DNA of 43,474 bases from Chloroflexota bacterium (lineage in GTDB: Bacteria > Chloroflexota > Ktedonobacteria > Ktedonobacterales > JACDGC01): positions 11,789 through 55,262 of the forward strand of contig JAJYBV010000005.1 in the NCBI GenBank assembly GCA_021778805.1. The letters are read 5' to 3'. The notes beneath the pieces are model-generated. The model had not been told where the DNA came from. It saw only the letters and a list, made by a program, of their open reading frames with translations, and made no database searches. A program made the position numbers and the translations under genes. Positions 1 to 8,239 of this stretch are shown in pieces. The stretch's first letter is position 1, and the number at the start of each line of letters is the position of its first letter.

Positions 1-240
1 ACCGCACAGGGAATCCGACCTCATCTCGACAATGTTCAAAAGGCTTTTTACGCTTGCAGCACCGGGCCTTACCCCAACCCTTCTTAACTGCAAACGACAG
101 CGCTGCCGGTCTGATGCGTCAACCGGAGGTGTCATGACCTTCCGAACGGAACCAGGATTTCTCCTGACCGAGTCTGGTGAACGTGCCCTTGCGGGACTGG
201 GACTGGACTTTCGTGGCCGAAGCCACTGAGTCTTCAGATC
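1..240. other. GC-rich edge segment, no recognisable gene
   Basis: The first 240 bases are clearly richer in GC than the neighbouring DNA. A reading frame is open from base 1 to a stop at 85-87, and another runs from 32 to 229, but neither translation resembles a family I know and neither has a ribosome binding site. It may be the decayed end of a mobile element or a gene that continues outside the window. Nothing more can be supported. Confidence 0.3.
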
Positions 241-249
241 AGTGGTTGT

Positions 250-903
250 TCACACTTGCGTTTGTTCTTTTTGCAATTTTCGTATATGAATGCGATACAG
301 GGCAGCGTCGCCCCAAGAGAGGTAACCGGCAGTGGTAAGACCATGAGCAATAGCCGCAGCGACAATGGAGGGACCCGGTAAGGCAAGATACAGCAGCCCA
401 AATACCGAGCCAGCAAGCATTGCGGCAATATTAAATTTCCAAGGATAACCGCCAAGGCGGTGGTATGCGCCAAATACTATTGAAACAGAGACAATAGCGG
501 CGGTTTCTGCCCATAACAGAGGGAGATGCGCCTTGTACAATCCAGTGATAACCAACGATTGCGCTGTGCCGCGCCAAAATATTTCTTCAATTGGGGCGTT
601 AATTGCCAAATAAAAAAAGCTTTGCAGCAGTTGATCACTTCCGGTTGGCAGTCGAAAATTCGGCAAAGTTTGCTGCCGCCAATAGATAGCGCACACGCAT
701 AAAAAAGCGCCAACGACCAAACCAACAGCAATTGCGGCTGGCCAGCCTTCGGGGGGAACTATCAGCCCAATGGCGGCCAGCCCCCCGGCAAAATGAGCAT
801 ACAACAACGCCGCAGCCGTAAAAGGAATGAGCCTAATAAGCACATCAGGCCACATCCATTTCCAAGTATCTTTAGGATAGTTGCGATATGTTTGTATTGC
901 CAT
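250..903 (-). CDS. CPBP family intramembrane metalloprotease (CAAX protease/Abi-like)
   Basis: The 217-residue protein is very hydrophobic, with several membrane segments. It carries the EExxxR signature of the CPBP (CAAX protease and bacteriocin-processing) family as EEIFWR at residues 106-111, followed by a conserved His in a YHRLGG segment and another in AAIAHG. In this family the Glu and His residues form a metal site inside the membrane. Bacterial members act in protein or peptide processing, bacteriocin self-immunity or other maturation steps, and the substrate here is unknown. It starts 22 bases after the bioY stop on the same strand, so the two are probably co-transcribed. The length is normal for the family. 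Family assignment is firm, the cellular role is not. Confidence 0.85.
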   Translation of the reverse strand: MAIQTYRNYPKDTWKWMWPDVLIRLIPFTAAALLYAHFAGGLAAIGLIVPPEGWPAAIAVGLVVGAFLCVCAIYWRQQTLPNFRLPTGSDQLLQSFFYLAINAPIEEIFWRGTAQSLVITGLYKAHLPLLWAETAAIVSVSIVFGAYHRLGGYPWKFNIAAMLAGSVFGLLYLALPGPSIVAAAIAHGLTTAGYLSWGDAALYRIHIRKLQKEQTQV

Positions 904-925
904 GAAGAAACGCCTTTATCGTTTT

Positions 926-1528
926 TTATTTCCCCTTATGCAATTGTACAGCGTTCACAAGCCAATGCGCCAGAGGTAAAGCAATTGCGGCGGCAATCAC
1001 TTTTAACAGGTCGCCAATTAAAAATGGATACACGCCAAAGTGCAGGGCCAGTGAAAAGGAATGGAGCCAATACGCCAGCCATGACGCGCCGAAACTATAA
1101 ATCACCAGGTTTCCGGCGATCATTGCCAAAGCCATCATCCATGGTGTTCTATCCCAGCCGCGTTCGGCCAACCAGCCAACCAGCAATCCCGCGAATATAA
1201 AGCCAATAATATAACCGCCGGTTGGGCCGACGATCTTTGCTATACCGGAAGTTCCGCCAGCAAACACCGGAAGCCCGGCGGCTCCTTCAATAGCATAGGC
1301 CAACATAGTCAGCGCGCCGCGCCGAGAGCCAAGCGCAGCCCCAATAAGCAGCACACCGAATGTTTGCAGCGTAACGGGCACGGGTTGTAAAGGAATTTGC
1401 GCTTGCGCCAGCAAAGCAACAAAGAAGGATCCGGCAAGGATGAGTCCGGCGTCGCGAGTAATGTTTATTGCCCTGGTTGAAGATTTCGTAATGAGTCGAT
1501 CGGCCAAAGCGCGAGTATCGGAAGCCAT
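926..1528 (-). CDS. bioY: Biotin transporter substrate-binding subunit BioY
   Basis: BioY is the S-component of energy-coupling-factor type biotin uptake in the cytoplasmic membrane. The 200-residue protein has about six hydrophobic helices and the family's landmarks: a QIPLQPVPVTLQT stretch at residues 44-56, a GLPVFAGG stretch at 85-92 and GPTGGYIIGF at 101-110. No bioM/bioN (EcfA/EcfT) genes lie in the window, so it either uses a shared ECF module encoded elsewhere or works alone. A charged N-terminal extension of about 20 residues precedes the first helix. The ATG at 1528 follows a purine-rich GGAGG-like sequence (TTTGGAGGATAAACTTC). I did not see a convincing BirA operator upstream. Assignment is secure. 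Confidence 0.93.
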   Translation of the reverse strand: MASDTRALADRLITKSSTRAINITRDAGLILAGSFFVALLAQAQIPLQPVPVTLQTFGVLLIGAALGSRRGALTMLAYAIEGAAGLPVFAGGTSGIAKIVGPTGGYIIGFIFAGLLVGWLAERGWDRTPWMMALAMIAGNLVIYSFGASWLAYWLHSFSLALHFGVYPFLIGDLLKVIAAAIALPLAHWLVNAVQLHKGK

Positions 1529-1679
1529 GAAGTTTATCCTCCAAAAATAACTGTAAAATAAGGCTGATGCAGCAAGGGAAAAATGTATCCCTAGTCACAC
1601 TTTATCCTATCATGAATTTACGGCAAAATAAAGAGGAGACGCTTCCCATTTCACAGATTCGAGAGGAAATGAGCAAAAA

Positions 1680-1714
1680 CAAGGCGCCAAAATGCCTTTC
1701 GGCGCCATTGAGCT
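1680..1714 (-). terminator. Intrinsic terminator of the mrp gene
   Basis: A GC-rich hairpin (CAAGGCGCC paired with GGCGCCATTG across a 10-base loop) lies just past the mrp stop codon. Read on the minus strand it is followed by TTGTTTTTG, a reasonable U-tract. It separates the sufT-mrp pair from bioY. Confidence 0.6.
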
Positions 1715-1735
1715 ATCAGCAAGCTGCAAAAAACC

Positions 1736-2782
1736 TTATCGAGAAATTGCAACGGCTTTAATAAAGTTATCGGTTAAGGTTGAAAATTCCTCGCTGTCAT
1801 ATTCTTCAATATGGCCGGAATCACAAAGCGAAGCAATTGCAGGGTCAATAGGGAATTGCGCTAAAAGCGGCGCGCCGGTCATCGCTACCAGATCTGCGCC
1901 GTTGCTGGAGCCAAACGGCTCCATACGGTCACCGTTAGGCAAGCGCAGAAACGCCATATTTTCAACAATGCCAACAATACGTCCTTTCAAAGTGTTGACC
2001 ATGCCGATTGCTTTTTTCACAATTGTAGTAGCCAGCATCTGAGGGGATGAGACGATAACAACCCCATCAAGAGGCAGCGATTGCATAACGGTCATAGGCG
2101 CGTCGGAAGTTCCGGGAGGCAAATCGATCAGCAAATAATCTAAATTACCCCAGTCCACATCGTTATAAAACTGCTTAATAGCGCTGGAAACCATGGGGCC
2201 GCGCCACACAACGGGGTCGCTGCGATTTGGCAGAAACATATTCATGGAGACAATTTTAATGCCATGCTTCGTTACAAGCGCTTCGATACCGGCATCATTT
2301 TTGGTGGGAGTACCAAAAACGCCAAACATTTGCTCAATGCTAGGGCCGGTAATATCGCCATCTAAAATGCCGACTTTCAAGCCGCTTCGCTGCAGAGCAA
2401 CAGCAATCAGGCCGGTAACCAGCGATTTGCCGACACCGCCTTTACCGCTCATAATCGCAATGATATTGCGAATTTTGGGTTTAGTGTCCCCGGCCATTTG
2501 TAACGGAATGCCTTTGCCTGCGGGCATTTTTACCTTAGGTTTAACACCTTCCAGCGGCTCGCCGTTAGCGGCGTGGTTTAAATCTTTCAGGAGAGCATCT
2601 ACCGGCAGTGAATGAGTGCGGGCGCCTTGGGCAACGCTTTCACTTGCGCCAATATGGCACGCAGCGCAGGGCAAGCCATGGGCCTGAAAAACCTGCGCCG
2701 TTTGCGGAAATTTTTCGACCACATTACGAATAATCATATCTTCAGTTATATCTACTGGCATTGAATGGAGAACCTCTGTCAT
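1736..2782 (-). CDS. Mrp/NBP35-family Fe-S carrier ATPase with N-terminal DUF1858 domain
   Basis: Mrp/ApbC/NBP35 proteins are P-loop ATPases that bind and hand over Fe-S clusters. From the ATG at 2782 (348 residues) there is a DUF1858-type domain, roughly residues 8-60, with a CAAC motif (C39, C42). Then follow the deviant Walker A SGKGGVGKS at 112-120, a DGDITGPS switch and IDLPPGTSDAP. The CPxC motif that normally follows the 'ENM' segment near the C-terminus is absent: here it reads ENMAFLRLPNGD at about 274-285. The open frame extends to 2836, and ATGs at 2782 and 2761 are both plausible. The 2761 start has AGAGG 11 bases upstream and begins exactly where DUF1858 begins. It lies downstream of sufT on the same strand, supporting a joint Fe-S role. 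Confidence 0.85.
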   Translation of the reverse strand: MTEVLHSMPVDITEDMIIRNVVEKFPQTAQVFQAHGLPCAACHIGASESVAQGARTHSLPVDALLKDLNHAANGEPLEGVKPKVKMPAGKGIPLQMAGDTKPKIRNIIAIMSGKGGVGKSLVTGLIAVALQRSGLKVGILDGDITGPSIEQMFGVFGTPTKNDAGIEALVTKHGIKIVSMNMFLPNRSDPVVWRGPMVSSAIKQFYNDVDWGNLDYLLIDLPPGTSDAPMTVMQSLPLDGVVIVSSPQMLATTIVKKAIGMVNTLKGRIVGIVENMAFLRLPNGDRMEPFGSSNGADLVAMTGAPLLAQFPIDPAIASLCDSGHIEEYDSEEFSTLTDNFIKAVAISR

Positions 2783-2889
2783 TTTCTTTAGGGATGCGCA
2801 AGCGCCGAATACATTTTCAACGCTTACCAACACCATATCTTAAGTATATGCGTTTTATTGCGCGCAAGGGTAGGAACAGCGCCAAGCGA

Positions 2890-3210
2890 CTATAAAATCC
2901 CCAATTCCCATTTAGCGTCTTCAGACATTTTATCCGTTGTCCAAGGCGGATCAAAGGTGAGTTCTACATTGCAAGATTGCACACCGGGAACGACTTTGAT
3001 ATGGTTTGCGATATCTTGCATTACTTCACCGGCGACCGGGCAGCCAATGGCTGTAAGTGTCATAACAATATCCACATGGCTTCCGGTAACTTTGAGATCA
3101 TAAATTAAGCCGAGTTCCACGATATTGACGGGAATTTCGGGATCATACACATCACGCAAGGAATCGTATATTGCTTCTTCCGAAACTACTAAATCGGCGT
3201 CTTCAGACAT
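2890..3210 (-). CDS. MIP18/DUF59-family Fe-S assembly protein (SufT-like)
   Basis: This 106-residue protein is a single DUF59 (MIP18-like) domain. It shows DPEIPVNIVELGLIY at residues 23-37 and the GCPVAGE segment with the conserved Cys at residue 57, then the DPPWT segment near the C-terminus. Stand-alone DUF59 proteins (SufT type) assist maturation of Fe-S proteins, and a paralogous group (PaaD) does so for phenylacetyl-CoA oxygenase; no paa genes are present here. The mrp-like gene lies immediately downstream, and the DUF59/Mrp pairing is common in bacteria and supports the Fe-S role. The start has GGA six bases upstream. A small acidic N-terminus precedes the domain. Confidence 0.85.
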   Translation of the reverse strand: MSEDADLVVSEEAIYDSLRDVYDPEIPVNIVELGLIYDLKVTGSHVDIVMTLTAIGCPVAGEVMQDIANHIKVVPGVQSCNVELTFDPPWTTDKMSEDAKWELGIL

Positions 3211-3454
3211 AAGTGTTCCAACTTTCTGCGGCGCAAAGAGCGCAAAAAAATATATATCGGCGCAACAGAAAAACCGCGCCGCATATTAATGTTGACTAAT
3301 TTACTCAGATTATATCACAGAACAACCTAATGCAACACACGCCAACCATCGGAAAAACGAAAGGATTTGCCGGATCAAGCATTGCATCCGCAAAACCAAG
3401 AGATTCGTAAGGGCCGGTAGACTCTTGCGCGGCGTAGTTAGACGCCATCGAAGA

Positions 3455-3520
3455 GGGGATACGTAAGGAGCGATAACCCCTTGCGCGGGGTTTGGGGTGT
3501 CCCCAAAATCTCTTTTATTT
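3455..3520 (+). repeat. Interspersed palindromic repeat, copy 1 (module A only)
   Basis: The segment begins GGGATACGTAAGG, passes through a CCCCTTGCGCGGGGTTTGG-like core and ends in GGTGTCCCCAAAATCTC. It contains two small palindromes (CCCC/GGGG and GGGGTGTCCCC). It is direct-repeated with the copy at 3551, and reappears at 13807, 15293 and 15528. A more decayed relative may lie just upstream at about 3360-3450. Short spurious reading frames on both strands derive from it. Confidence 0.85.
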
Positions 3521-3550
3521 TCAAAAATATTCCGCACGGCCGCAAAAACC

Positions 3551-3726
3551 AGGGATACGTAAGGGGCGGATGCCCATTGCGCGGGGTTTGGGGTGTCCCC
3601 AAAATCTCTTTTATGAAAATCTTTCACAGGGAAATATTAGTAGCCGAGCAGCAAGGGCGACCGCAAGGGTCGCCCCTACCGGATTGCATTGCCTCAGGTG
3701 TACCGCGAGGCGTATGCTCTAAAACA
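3551..3726 (+). repeat. Interspersed repeat, copy 2 (full length, modules A and B)
   Basis: Module A (about 3551-3613) is followed by a spacer, a GGAAATATTAGTAGC segment, and module B (about 3650-3726). Module B contains the near-palindrome AAGGGCGACC/GGTCGCCC and then a CCGGATTGCAT..CCTCAGGTGTACCGCG segment ending in TATGCTCTAAAA. The same A-spacer-B order occurs, inverted, at 15410-15590, which defines a unit of about 175-180 bases. No transposase is encoded, so this is a MITE- or REP-like non-autonomous element. Confidence 0.85.
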
Positions 3727-4021
3727 AGCGCAATGAGGCGGCGCTTGTGCTTCGGTGCGGCGTAGATGGCTTGGCAGTGGTTAGAATAATCAACCATTCT
3801 TGGCTTTATCTCTTGGGTAGTTACAAGAAAATGGATGTATTACAATGTAAATCAACCAATATTTGTAACTTTGTTATTTTTAAGGATAATCATACGTCTA
3901 AATTACTATGAAAGATACATTGTAGAGAAAATAATATTACATTACACAAACGTTTAATATCAATTTAATAATTATTAGCTCATGAGTGGGTATTTCATAT
4001 ATTTTTTAATTTGATATATAG
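3727..4021. other. AT-rich intergenic region
   Basis: After the repeat cluster the sequence becomes strongly AT-rich. I see no gene, no clear promoter and no RNA. It leads into the 5' part of the beta-propeller gene, whose start signals appear to be missing. Confidence 0.4.
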
Positions 4022-4072
4022 TTATATCAATCATATATCAATATTTTTGGAATAGCAAGTATCATCATTATA

Positions 4073-5143
4073 TTGACTGGTGTTATTATCGGATTATTCA
4101 GGTTTCACGGTCTTCACTCTGTGAACAATACAAGCACAGCAACGTCTGTTCAAACTCAAGCATCGGGTTTACAAACAAATTGGCCGCTGAATATAAGAAA
4201 TTGGACCGTCTCTCAAGGTTTACCGCAAATGATTACAAGTTATGATTTTTCCGCACAAACACCAACAATTGGGTACGCTTCTGTCTTAGTTACCAAAATG
4301 TCTCAAGCAATCTATAAAACTACAGACGCTGGAACAACTTGGCGAAAAATCAGCAGCATCAATTCATTTTATAGTGATTATATTTCTATAGATCCAATTA
4401 ATGCTCAGGATATTGTACTGTTATCCGGCGAGATTCCTGCTCCCGGTGAATATGCCATCGAGCGATCTTATGACGGTGGAATTATATGGACTGCACAAAC
4501 TACTACACTAGATTCGGACGCAACAATTTCGCAATTCGGATGGGTTGGGTCTTCATTTGTAGCCGGTTTTGAATTAGCTGGAAATCAAACGGGCTATTCA
4601 GCGGTTGTTGCTTTTCCAAGCAAGCAGAGTAGCTTTCATTTGGATATTTCTGATAAAGTGAACACCACCGCTATTGCTCATTTAACCCTTATTTCAGGAA
4701 CGCAAACAGCACTGCAAATATGGGGTATGACAAGTTTCGGTATGGTTGGATTTCTTACTACAGATATGGGAAAACATTGGACAACACTATTAAATTCTTC
4801 TTTCATCACATCTCCTGTTCCTGCGGCCGCTTCTGCAAATGGCGTAACAATCGCTTCTTTAAATACAAATAATTCACAGATAACGATTTCTGTAAATGGC
4901 TCAGTAGTTTTGAATATGTCCGCAGGTACGAATGGGCTGCCAAATACATTACGGCAAGCATTTATTTCACCTGACGGTAAATATGTAGCTGTAGATAGTG
5001 GAGATGGAGAGTATCTGCTGCATAATAATCAATGGGTAAAAGTTACCAATACCGAAGTTGCCATGCTTGCCGAAAACGCTGAAGGACAACCGCGGCTTTG
5101 GGTCGGCAATAATCAGGGGCAGTTAACATACCAAGATAATTAA
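4073..5143 (+). CDS. Asp-box (BNR-like) beta-propeller protein, probably exported or membrane-anchored
   Basis: The 356-residue product contains Asp-box motifs of the S/T-x-D-x-G-x-x-W type: TTDAGTTW, SYDGGIIW and TTDMGKHW. These mark BNR/sialidase-like beta-propellers, and similar proteins include Ycf48-like and glycosidase-like exo-proteins. No catalytic residues can be assigned, so no enzymatic function is claimed. The first usable start is the TTG at 4073, without a visible Shine-Dalgarno sequence. The frame stays open back to 4022 and encodes additional hydrophobic residues (INIFGIASIIIL), so the TTG cuts a membrane segment in half. Either the true start is non-canonical or the 5' end has been lost. 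The gene is more AT-rich than its neighbours and stands alone, which suggests transfer or decay. Confidence 0.6.
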   Translation: MTGVIIGLFRFHGLHSVNNTSTATSVQTQASGLQTNWPLNIRNWTVSQGLPQMITSYDFSAQTPTIGYASVLVTKMSQAIYKTTDAGTTWRKISSINSFYSDYISIDPINAQDIVLLSGEIPAPGEYAIERSYDGGIIWTAQTTTLDSDATISQFGWVGSSFVAGFELAGNQTGYSAVVAFPSKQSSFHLDISDKVNTTAIAHLTLISGTQTALQIWGMTSFGMVGFLTTDMGKHWTTLLNSSFITSPVPAAASANGVTIASLNTNNSQITISVNGSVVLNMSAGTNGLPNTLRQAFISPDGKYVAVDSGDGEYLLHNNQWVKVTNTEVAMLAENAEGQPRLWVGNNQGQLTYQDN

Positions 5144-5175
5144 TTACCAAGTTTTCTTTAGACAGCGTTTATGCA

Positions 5176-5244
5176 ATGACATAAAACAATGTTTGCGGCG
5201 TATAATTGCACTGCCGCAGACATTGTTTTAATTAGTATGTCATA
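5176..5244 (+). terminator. Long imperfect hairpin, probable terminator
   Basis: AAAACAATGTTTGCGGC (5183-5199) pairs with GCCGCAGACATTGTTTT (5213-5229) with one mismatch, and ATGACAT/ATGTCAT flanks extend the pairing with a small bulge. It lies 40 bases after the beta-propeller stop codon and has A- and T-runs on both sides, so it could terminate in either direction. Confidence 0.6.
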
Positions 5245-5349
5245 TATGAGTTCACTTGTTTTGTATAATGCTTTATAGTCATTGGCTATAAGAAGTAATA
5301 AAAATACAAATGCCATTCCAGATTATATTCAAAATTTGCTATAATACAA

Positions 5350-5386
5350 CAAAAAAACTCCCGCAGAATATATTCTAGCGGGAGTA
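5350..5386 (-). terminator. Intrinsic terminator of tRNA-Trp
   Basis: ACTCCCGC (5357-5364) pairs with GCGGGAGT (5378-5385). On the minus strand the hairpin is followed by an unbroken run of seven T, just 3' of the tRNA gene. Confidence 0.85.
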
Positions 5387-5391
5387 TTGAG

Positions 5392-5463
5392 CAGGAGAGA
5401 GAGGACTCGAACCCCCAATCGCCCAGTTTGGAGCCGGGTGCATTGCCATTGTGCTACTCTCCT
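5392..5463 (-). tRNA. trnW: tRNA-Trp (anticodon CCA)
   Basis: Read on the minus strand, AGGAGAG and CTCTCCT form the 7-bp acceptor stem with a G discriminator base. The anticodon arm is CCCGG-CTCCAAA-CTGGG, placing CCA at positions 34-36, and the T arm carries GGTTCGAGTCC. CCA is not clearly encoded at the 3' end. An intrinsic terminator follows directly. Confidence 0.95.
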
Positions 5464-5557
5464 ATATGGCTTGATCATAGCATATCGTAAAAGAATTGTC
5501 AAGATTTTGGAAGCATGAACATTCCAAATCCCGACAATTCCGCGTTTTTTAGGTATA

Positions 5558-7135
5558 TTAATCCAAATGATAGAGGTTAATAAACTTATCAGTCAGATAG
5601 TTGATTAGGTAATCAGGATTCAGCGGTTCACCGGTAACGCGCGCGCTTAATTCGTTGGCGTCGAAAATTCTGCCCCAACGATGAATATTTTCGCGCTGCC
5701 ATTCACGGATGAACGACGTTTCCCCTGCCGCAAGCCGCTGCTCCAGGTCTGGGTGCGCTTTCTTTAACGCTGCGCCAAACTGCGCTGCAAACATGTTGCC
5801 TAACGAATAGGTCGGGAAGTAGCCGATAGACCCCATAGACCAATGAATATCTTGCATTACTCCAACAGAATCATCCTCCGGATCGATTCCAAGATAATCA
5901 TGATATTTTTGGTTCCAAACTGCCGGCGCGTCTTTCACTTCAATGTTGCCTTCAACCAAATCTGTTTCGATTTCGGAGCGAATGATGATATGCAGATTAT
6001 AGGTCAGCTCATCGGCTTCCACACGGATAAGGCTCGGCTCTACTCGATTGATGGCAATAGCAAACTCACGCGGGGTAACATTGGCAAATTCCGAAGAAAA
6101 TATGCCGCGCGCCTTTTCAAAATGCGCGTTCCAAAATGCTTCAGATCTTCCAACAACATTTTCCCAATAACGAGACTGCGATTCATGAACGCCTAAACTG
6201 GTTCCATGAGCTAAGCTTGTACGAACCAATGTTGGGCTTACCCCTTGTTCATACAGCGCATGGCCGCCTTCGTGCATGGCAGCCAACAGTGAACGCGCCA
6301 TAAATTTTGGATCCAGCCGAGTGGTAACGCGCGCATCATAAGGCGAGCCAATGCTGGTCATAAATGGGTGCGCTGCAAGGTCTATTCTGCCGTTGTTAAA
6401 CTGATAGCCCATCACCTGTAACATTGCTTTGCAAAGTTCCATCTCTTTGTCGGCGCTAAAGTTTCCAACAACACTGCTATTATCAATTTGCTGAGCGGAT
6501 TGAATGCGTTTCAGCAATGGAACAGTTGCTGCGCGAACCTTTTCCAGCGCAGCCATTGCGTCAGTAAAGGGCACACCGGGTTCATATACACTAAATAACG
6601 AGGCATACGGTTTCATTTCCGGATGCAGAAAATGGGCGCGCTTGCGGTTCAAATCTACAATTCTGGCAAGGTACGGCGCAAACATCGCAAAGTTTTTCTG
6701 CGAGCGCGCCTCTACCCAAGCGGCCATGCCTTCGGAAGTGGCTTCGGAAAAATCGCGGACGAAAGAATTCGGCAGTTTATTTTCCTCATCATAATGGCGG
6801 CGCAAAACCCGAACAAGGGCAATATCCGCTGCAGAAAAACGAAATGGATCTGCGTTAATCACATTTTCAGCAGCTTGAATTGCCGCGCCAAATTCTGGTT
6901 CGATAATTTTTTCATGGATAACGAGATCAATCGCCGCTGATTGCGCGCTGCGAACAGCAATAGCGCCTTTCGGCATTTGTGTTTGCTGATCCCACCCAAC
7001 CAATGAAGCGACACCGGCAAGATCCGTGATAAATTCGTTTAATGCGTGCAATTTTTGAATTTCCGGCTGATCCAAACTGAATTCCAGCGGATTTTTCTGC
7101 GTGGAAACGGCGTCGGCAGGAGAAACATGAATCAT
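5558..7135 (-). CDS. M32 family carboxypeptidase (carboxypeptidase Taq type)
   Basis: M32 enzymes are cytosolic zinc carboxypeptidases that remove C-terminal residues with broad specificity. The 525-residue length fits the family. The zinc-binding HExxH motif is HEGGH at residues 288-292, followed by ALYEQG as in the family. The HPF motif (256-258) and the SIGSPYDARVTTR segment lie upstream, and an ESQSRYWEN segment with the downstream Glu ligand follows. The ATG at 7135 is preceded by AGAGGTG at ideal spacing. It stands as a single gene, with nothing pointing to a special role beyond peptide turnover. Confidence 0.93.
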   Translation of the reverse strand: MIHVSPADAVSTQKNPLEFSLDQPEIQKLHALNEFITDLAGVASLVGWDQQTQMPKGAIAVRSAQSAAIDLVIHEKIIEPEFGAAIQAAENVINADPFRFSAADIALVRVLRRHYDEENKLPNSFVRDFSEATSEGMAAWVEARSQKNFAMFAPYLARIVDLNRKRAHFLHPEMKPYASLFSVYEPGVPFTDAMAALEKVRAATVPLLKRIQSAQQIDNSSVVGNFSADKEMELCKAMLQVMGYQFNNGRIDLAAHPFMTSIGSPYDARVTTRLDPKFMARSLLAAMHEGGHALYEQGVSPTLVRTSLAHGTSLGVHESQSRYWENVVGRSEAFWNAHFEKARGIFSSEFANVTPREFAIAINRVEPSLIRVEADELTYNLHIIIRSEIETDLVEGNIEVKDAPAVWNQKYHDYLGIDPEDDSVGVMQDIHWSMGSIGYFPTYSLGNMFAAQFGAALKKAHPDLEQRLAAGETSFIREWQRENIHRWGRIFDANELSARVTGEPLNPDYLINYLTDKFINLYHLD

Positions 7136-7526
7136 GATACACCTCTGTATTCATAAGATACACTTAAACTGAGCGCTAACACTGAATTTAGTTCAGTGAT
7201 TAATTTGCTCAACCAATGCTGTATGACAATTATCTTACATTGAATATACCACGAAAAGGTATAATAAACGCAAGACGCCGGCAAGATGAACAGGGTCAAT
7301 ATTTGGATTATTACCGTTCAAAACATCCGGATTAGCGCTATAATTCTTATAATGTAGCTAACACCAAAATTCACAGAATCTTTAAACTTTCTTTAAATGT
7401 TTTTGCTATGATGGTAATGATAGAAACTACTGCAAACCAAAACACCCAAGCAGAGAACGATTACTTCCGGAATAGGCGCCAAAGTTTAGCCGATTCACTT
7501 GAAACGACAATTAAGAGGTAATAGAC
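7136..7526. other. Divergent intergenic region
   Basis: This 391-base gap separates the M32 peptidase (-) from the two-component operon (+). It holds the direct-repeat promoter described at 7379-7412. I found no RNA gene or repeat in the rest. Confidence 0.5.
7379..7412 (+). promoter_or_regulatory. Candidate response-regulator box and promoter of the two-component operon
   Basis: Two adjacent 11-base units, TCTTTAAACTT (7379-7389) and TCTTTAAATGT (7390-7400), share TCTTTAAA. Direct repeats with an 11-base period are the usual target of OmpR/PhoB-type regulators. A -10-like TATGAT lies at 7407-7412, so the repeats cover the -35 position, where no good -35 hexamer is present. This arrangement suits activation, probably autoregulation by the regulator encoded 115 bases downstream. 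The assignment is inferred from sequence only. Confidence 0.45.
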
Positions 7527-8225
7527 ATGAGCAGCAAAACAGCTTTAGTGATCGATGATCAAGTAAATGTGCGCATGCTTCTTCGCGAATATTTAACCCA
7601 AGAAAGCTTTCGCGTGCTGGAGGCCGATAACGGAAGAAACGGTATAATAATCGCCAGACAAGAAAAACCGAACATTATTTTGCTGGATATTATGATGCCG
7701 GAAATGGGTGGCTTTGAATTTATAAAGGCATATCGAAAAGAAAGCAAAACACCTATTATTTTATTGACGGCCAAACAAGAGGAAACCGATAAAGTTCTTG
7801 GGTTAGAGCTGGGCGCCGATGATTATATTACAAAGCCGTTCAGCATGCGCGAGCTTGCGGCGCGTATCCACGCGGTGATGCGCCGTGCGGAAAACGATTC
7901 AGCAGAGACTTCGGATATTTTGCAAGGAGCAGATGTTGTTGTAAACCGACGGACATTTACTGTCAGTGTTGCCGGCAGCGCAGTGACAGTAACACCATCT
8001 GAATTTGAGTTGCTGGCGGTAATGATCGCGTCACCTGGCCGTGTATTTACCCGCTCGCAGCTGCTCGATGCGCTGCAAGGTGACGAAGGGGAAAGTATTG
8101 AACGCACTATAGATGTGCATATTCGCAATTTACGAGCAAAAATAGAGCCGGAACCCTCAACTCCGCGGTATATTGAAACAGTATTTGGCGTTGGTTATCG
8201 CTTCCACGCTGATGACACACCATAA
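7527..8225 (+). CDS. OmpR/PhoB-family response regulator
   Basis: The 232-residue protein has a receiver domain (residues about 4-120) with the acidic pair D10-D11, the phosphoacceptor D54 in LLDIMMPEMGG and K103 in ITKPF. The C-terminal winged-helix DNA-binding domain (about 130-228) contains TPSEFELLAVM and RTIDVHIRNLRAKIE, typical of the OmpR subfamily. AAGAGGTAATAGAC precedes the ATG and gives a clear ribosome binding site. The histidine kinase gene starts 14 bases after its stop, forming a cognate pair. The target genes are unknown, and the upstream 11-base direct repeats suggest that it controls its own promoter. Confidence 0.95.
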   Translation: MSSKTALVIDDQVNVRMLLREYLTQESFRVLEADNGRNGIIIARQEKPNIILLDIMMPEMGGFEFIKAYRKESKTPIILLTAKQEETDKVLGLELGADDYITKPFSMRELAARIHAVMRRAENDSAETSDILQGADVVVNRRTFTVSVAGSAVTVTPSEFELLAVMIASPGRVFTRSQLLDALQGDEGESIERTIDVHIRNLRAKIEPEPSTPRYIETVFGVGYRFHADDTP

Positions 8226-8239
8226 AGCGGCACAAAAGT

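Noticed and set aside
793..1200. 135-codon plus-strand frame
   Set aside because: It lies entirely opposite the CPBP and BioY genes, which have clear family motifs.
3310..3765. Open frames on both strands (up to 105 codons) with repeated 'RDFGDTPNPAQ'-like words
   Set aside because: They are translations of the interspersed repeat; the internal word repetition follows the DNA repeat and there is no ribosome binding site.
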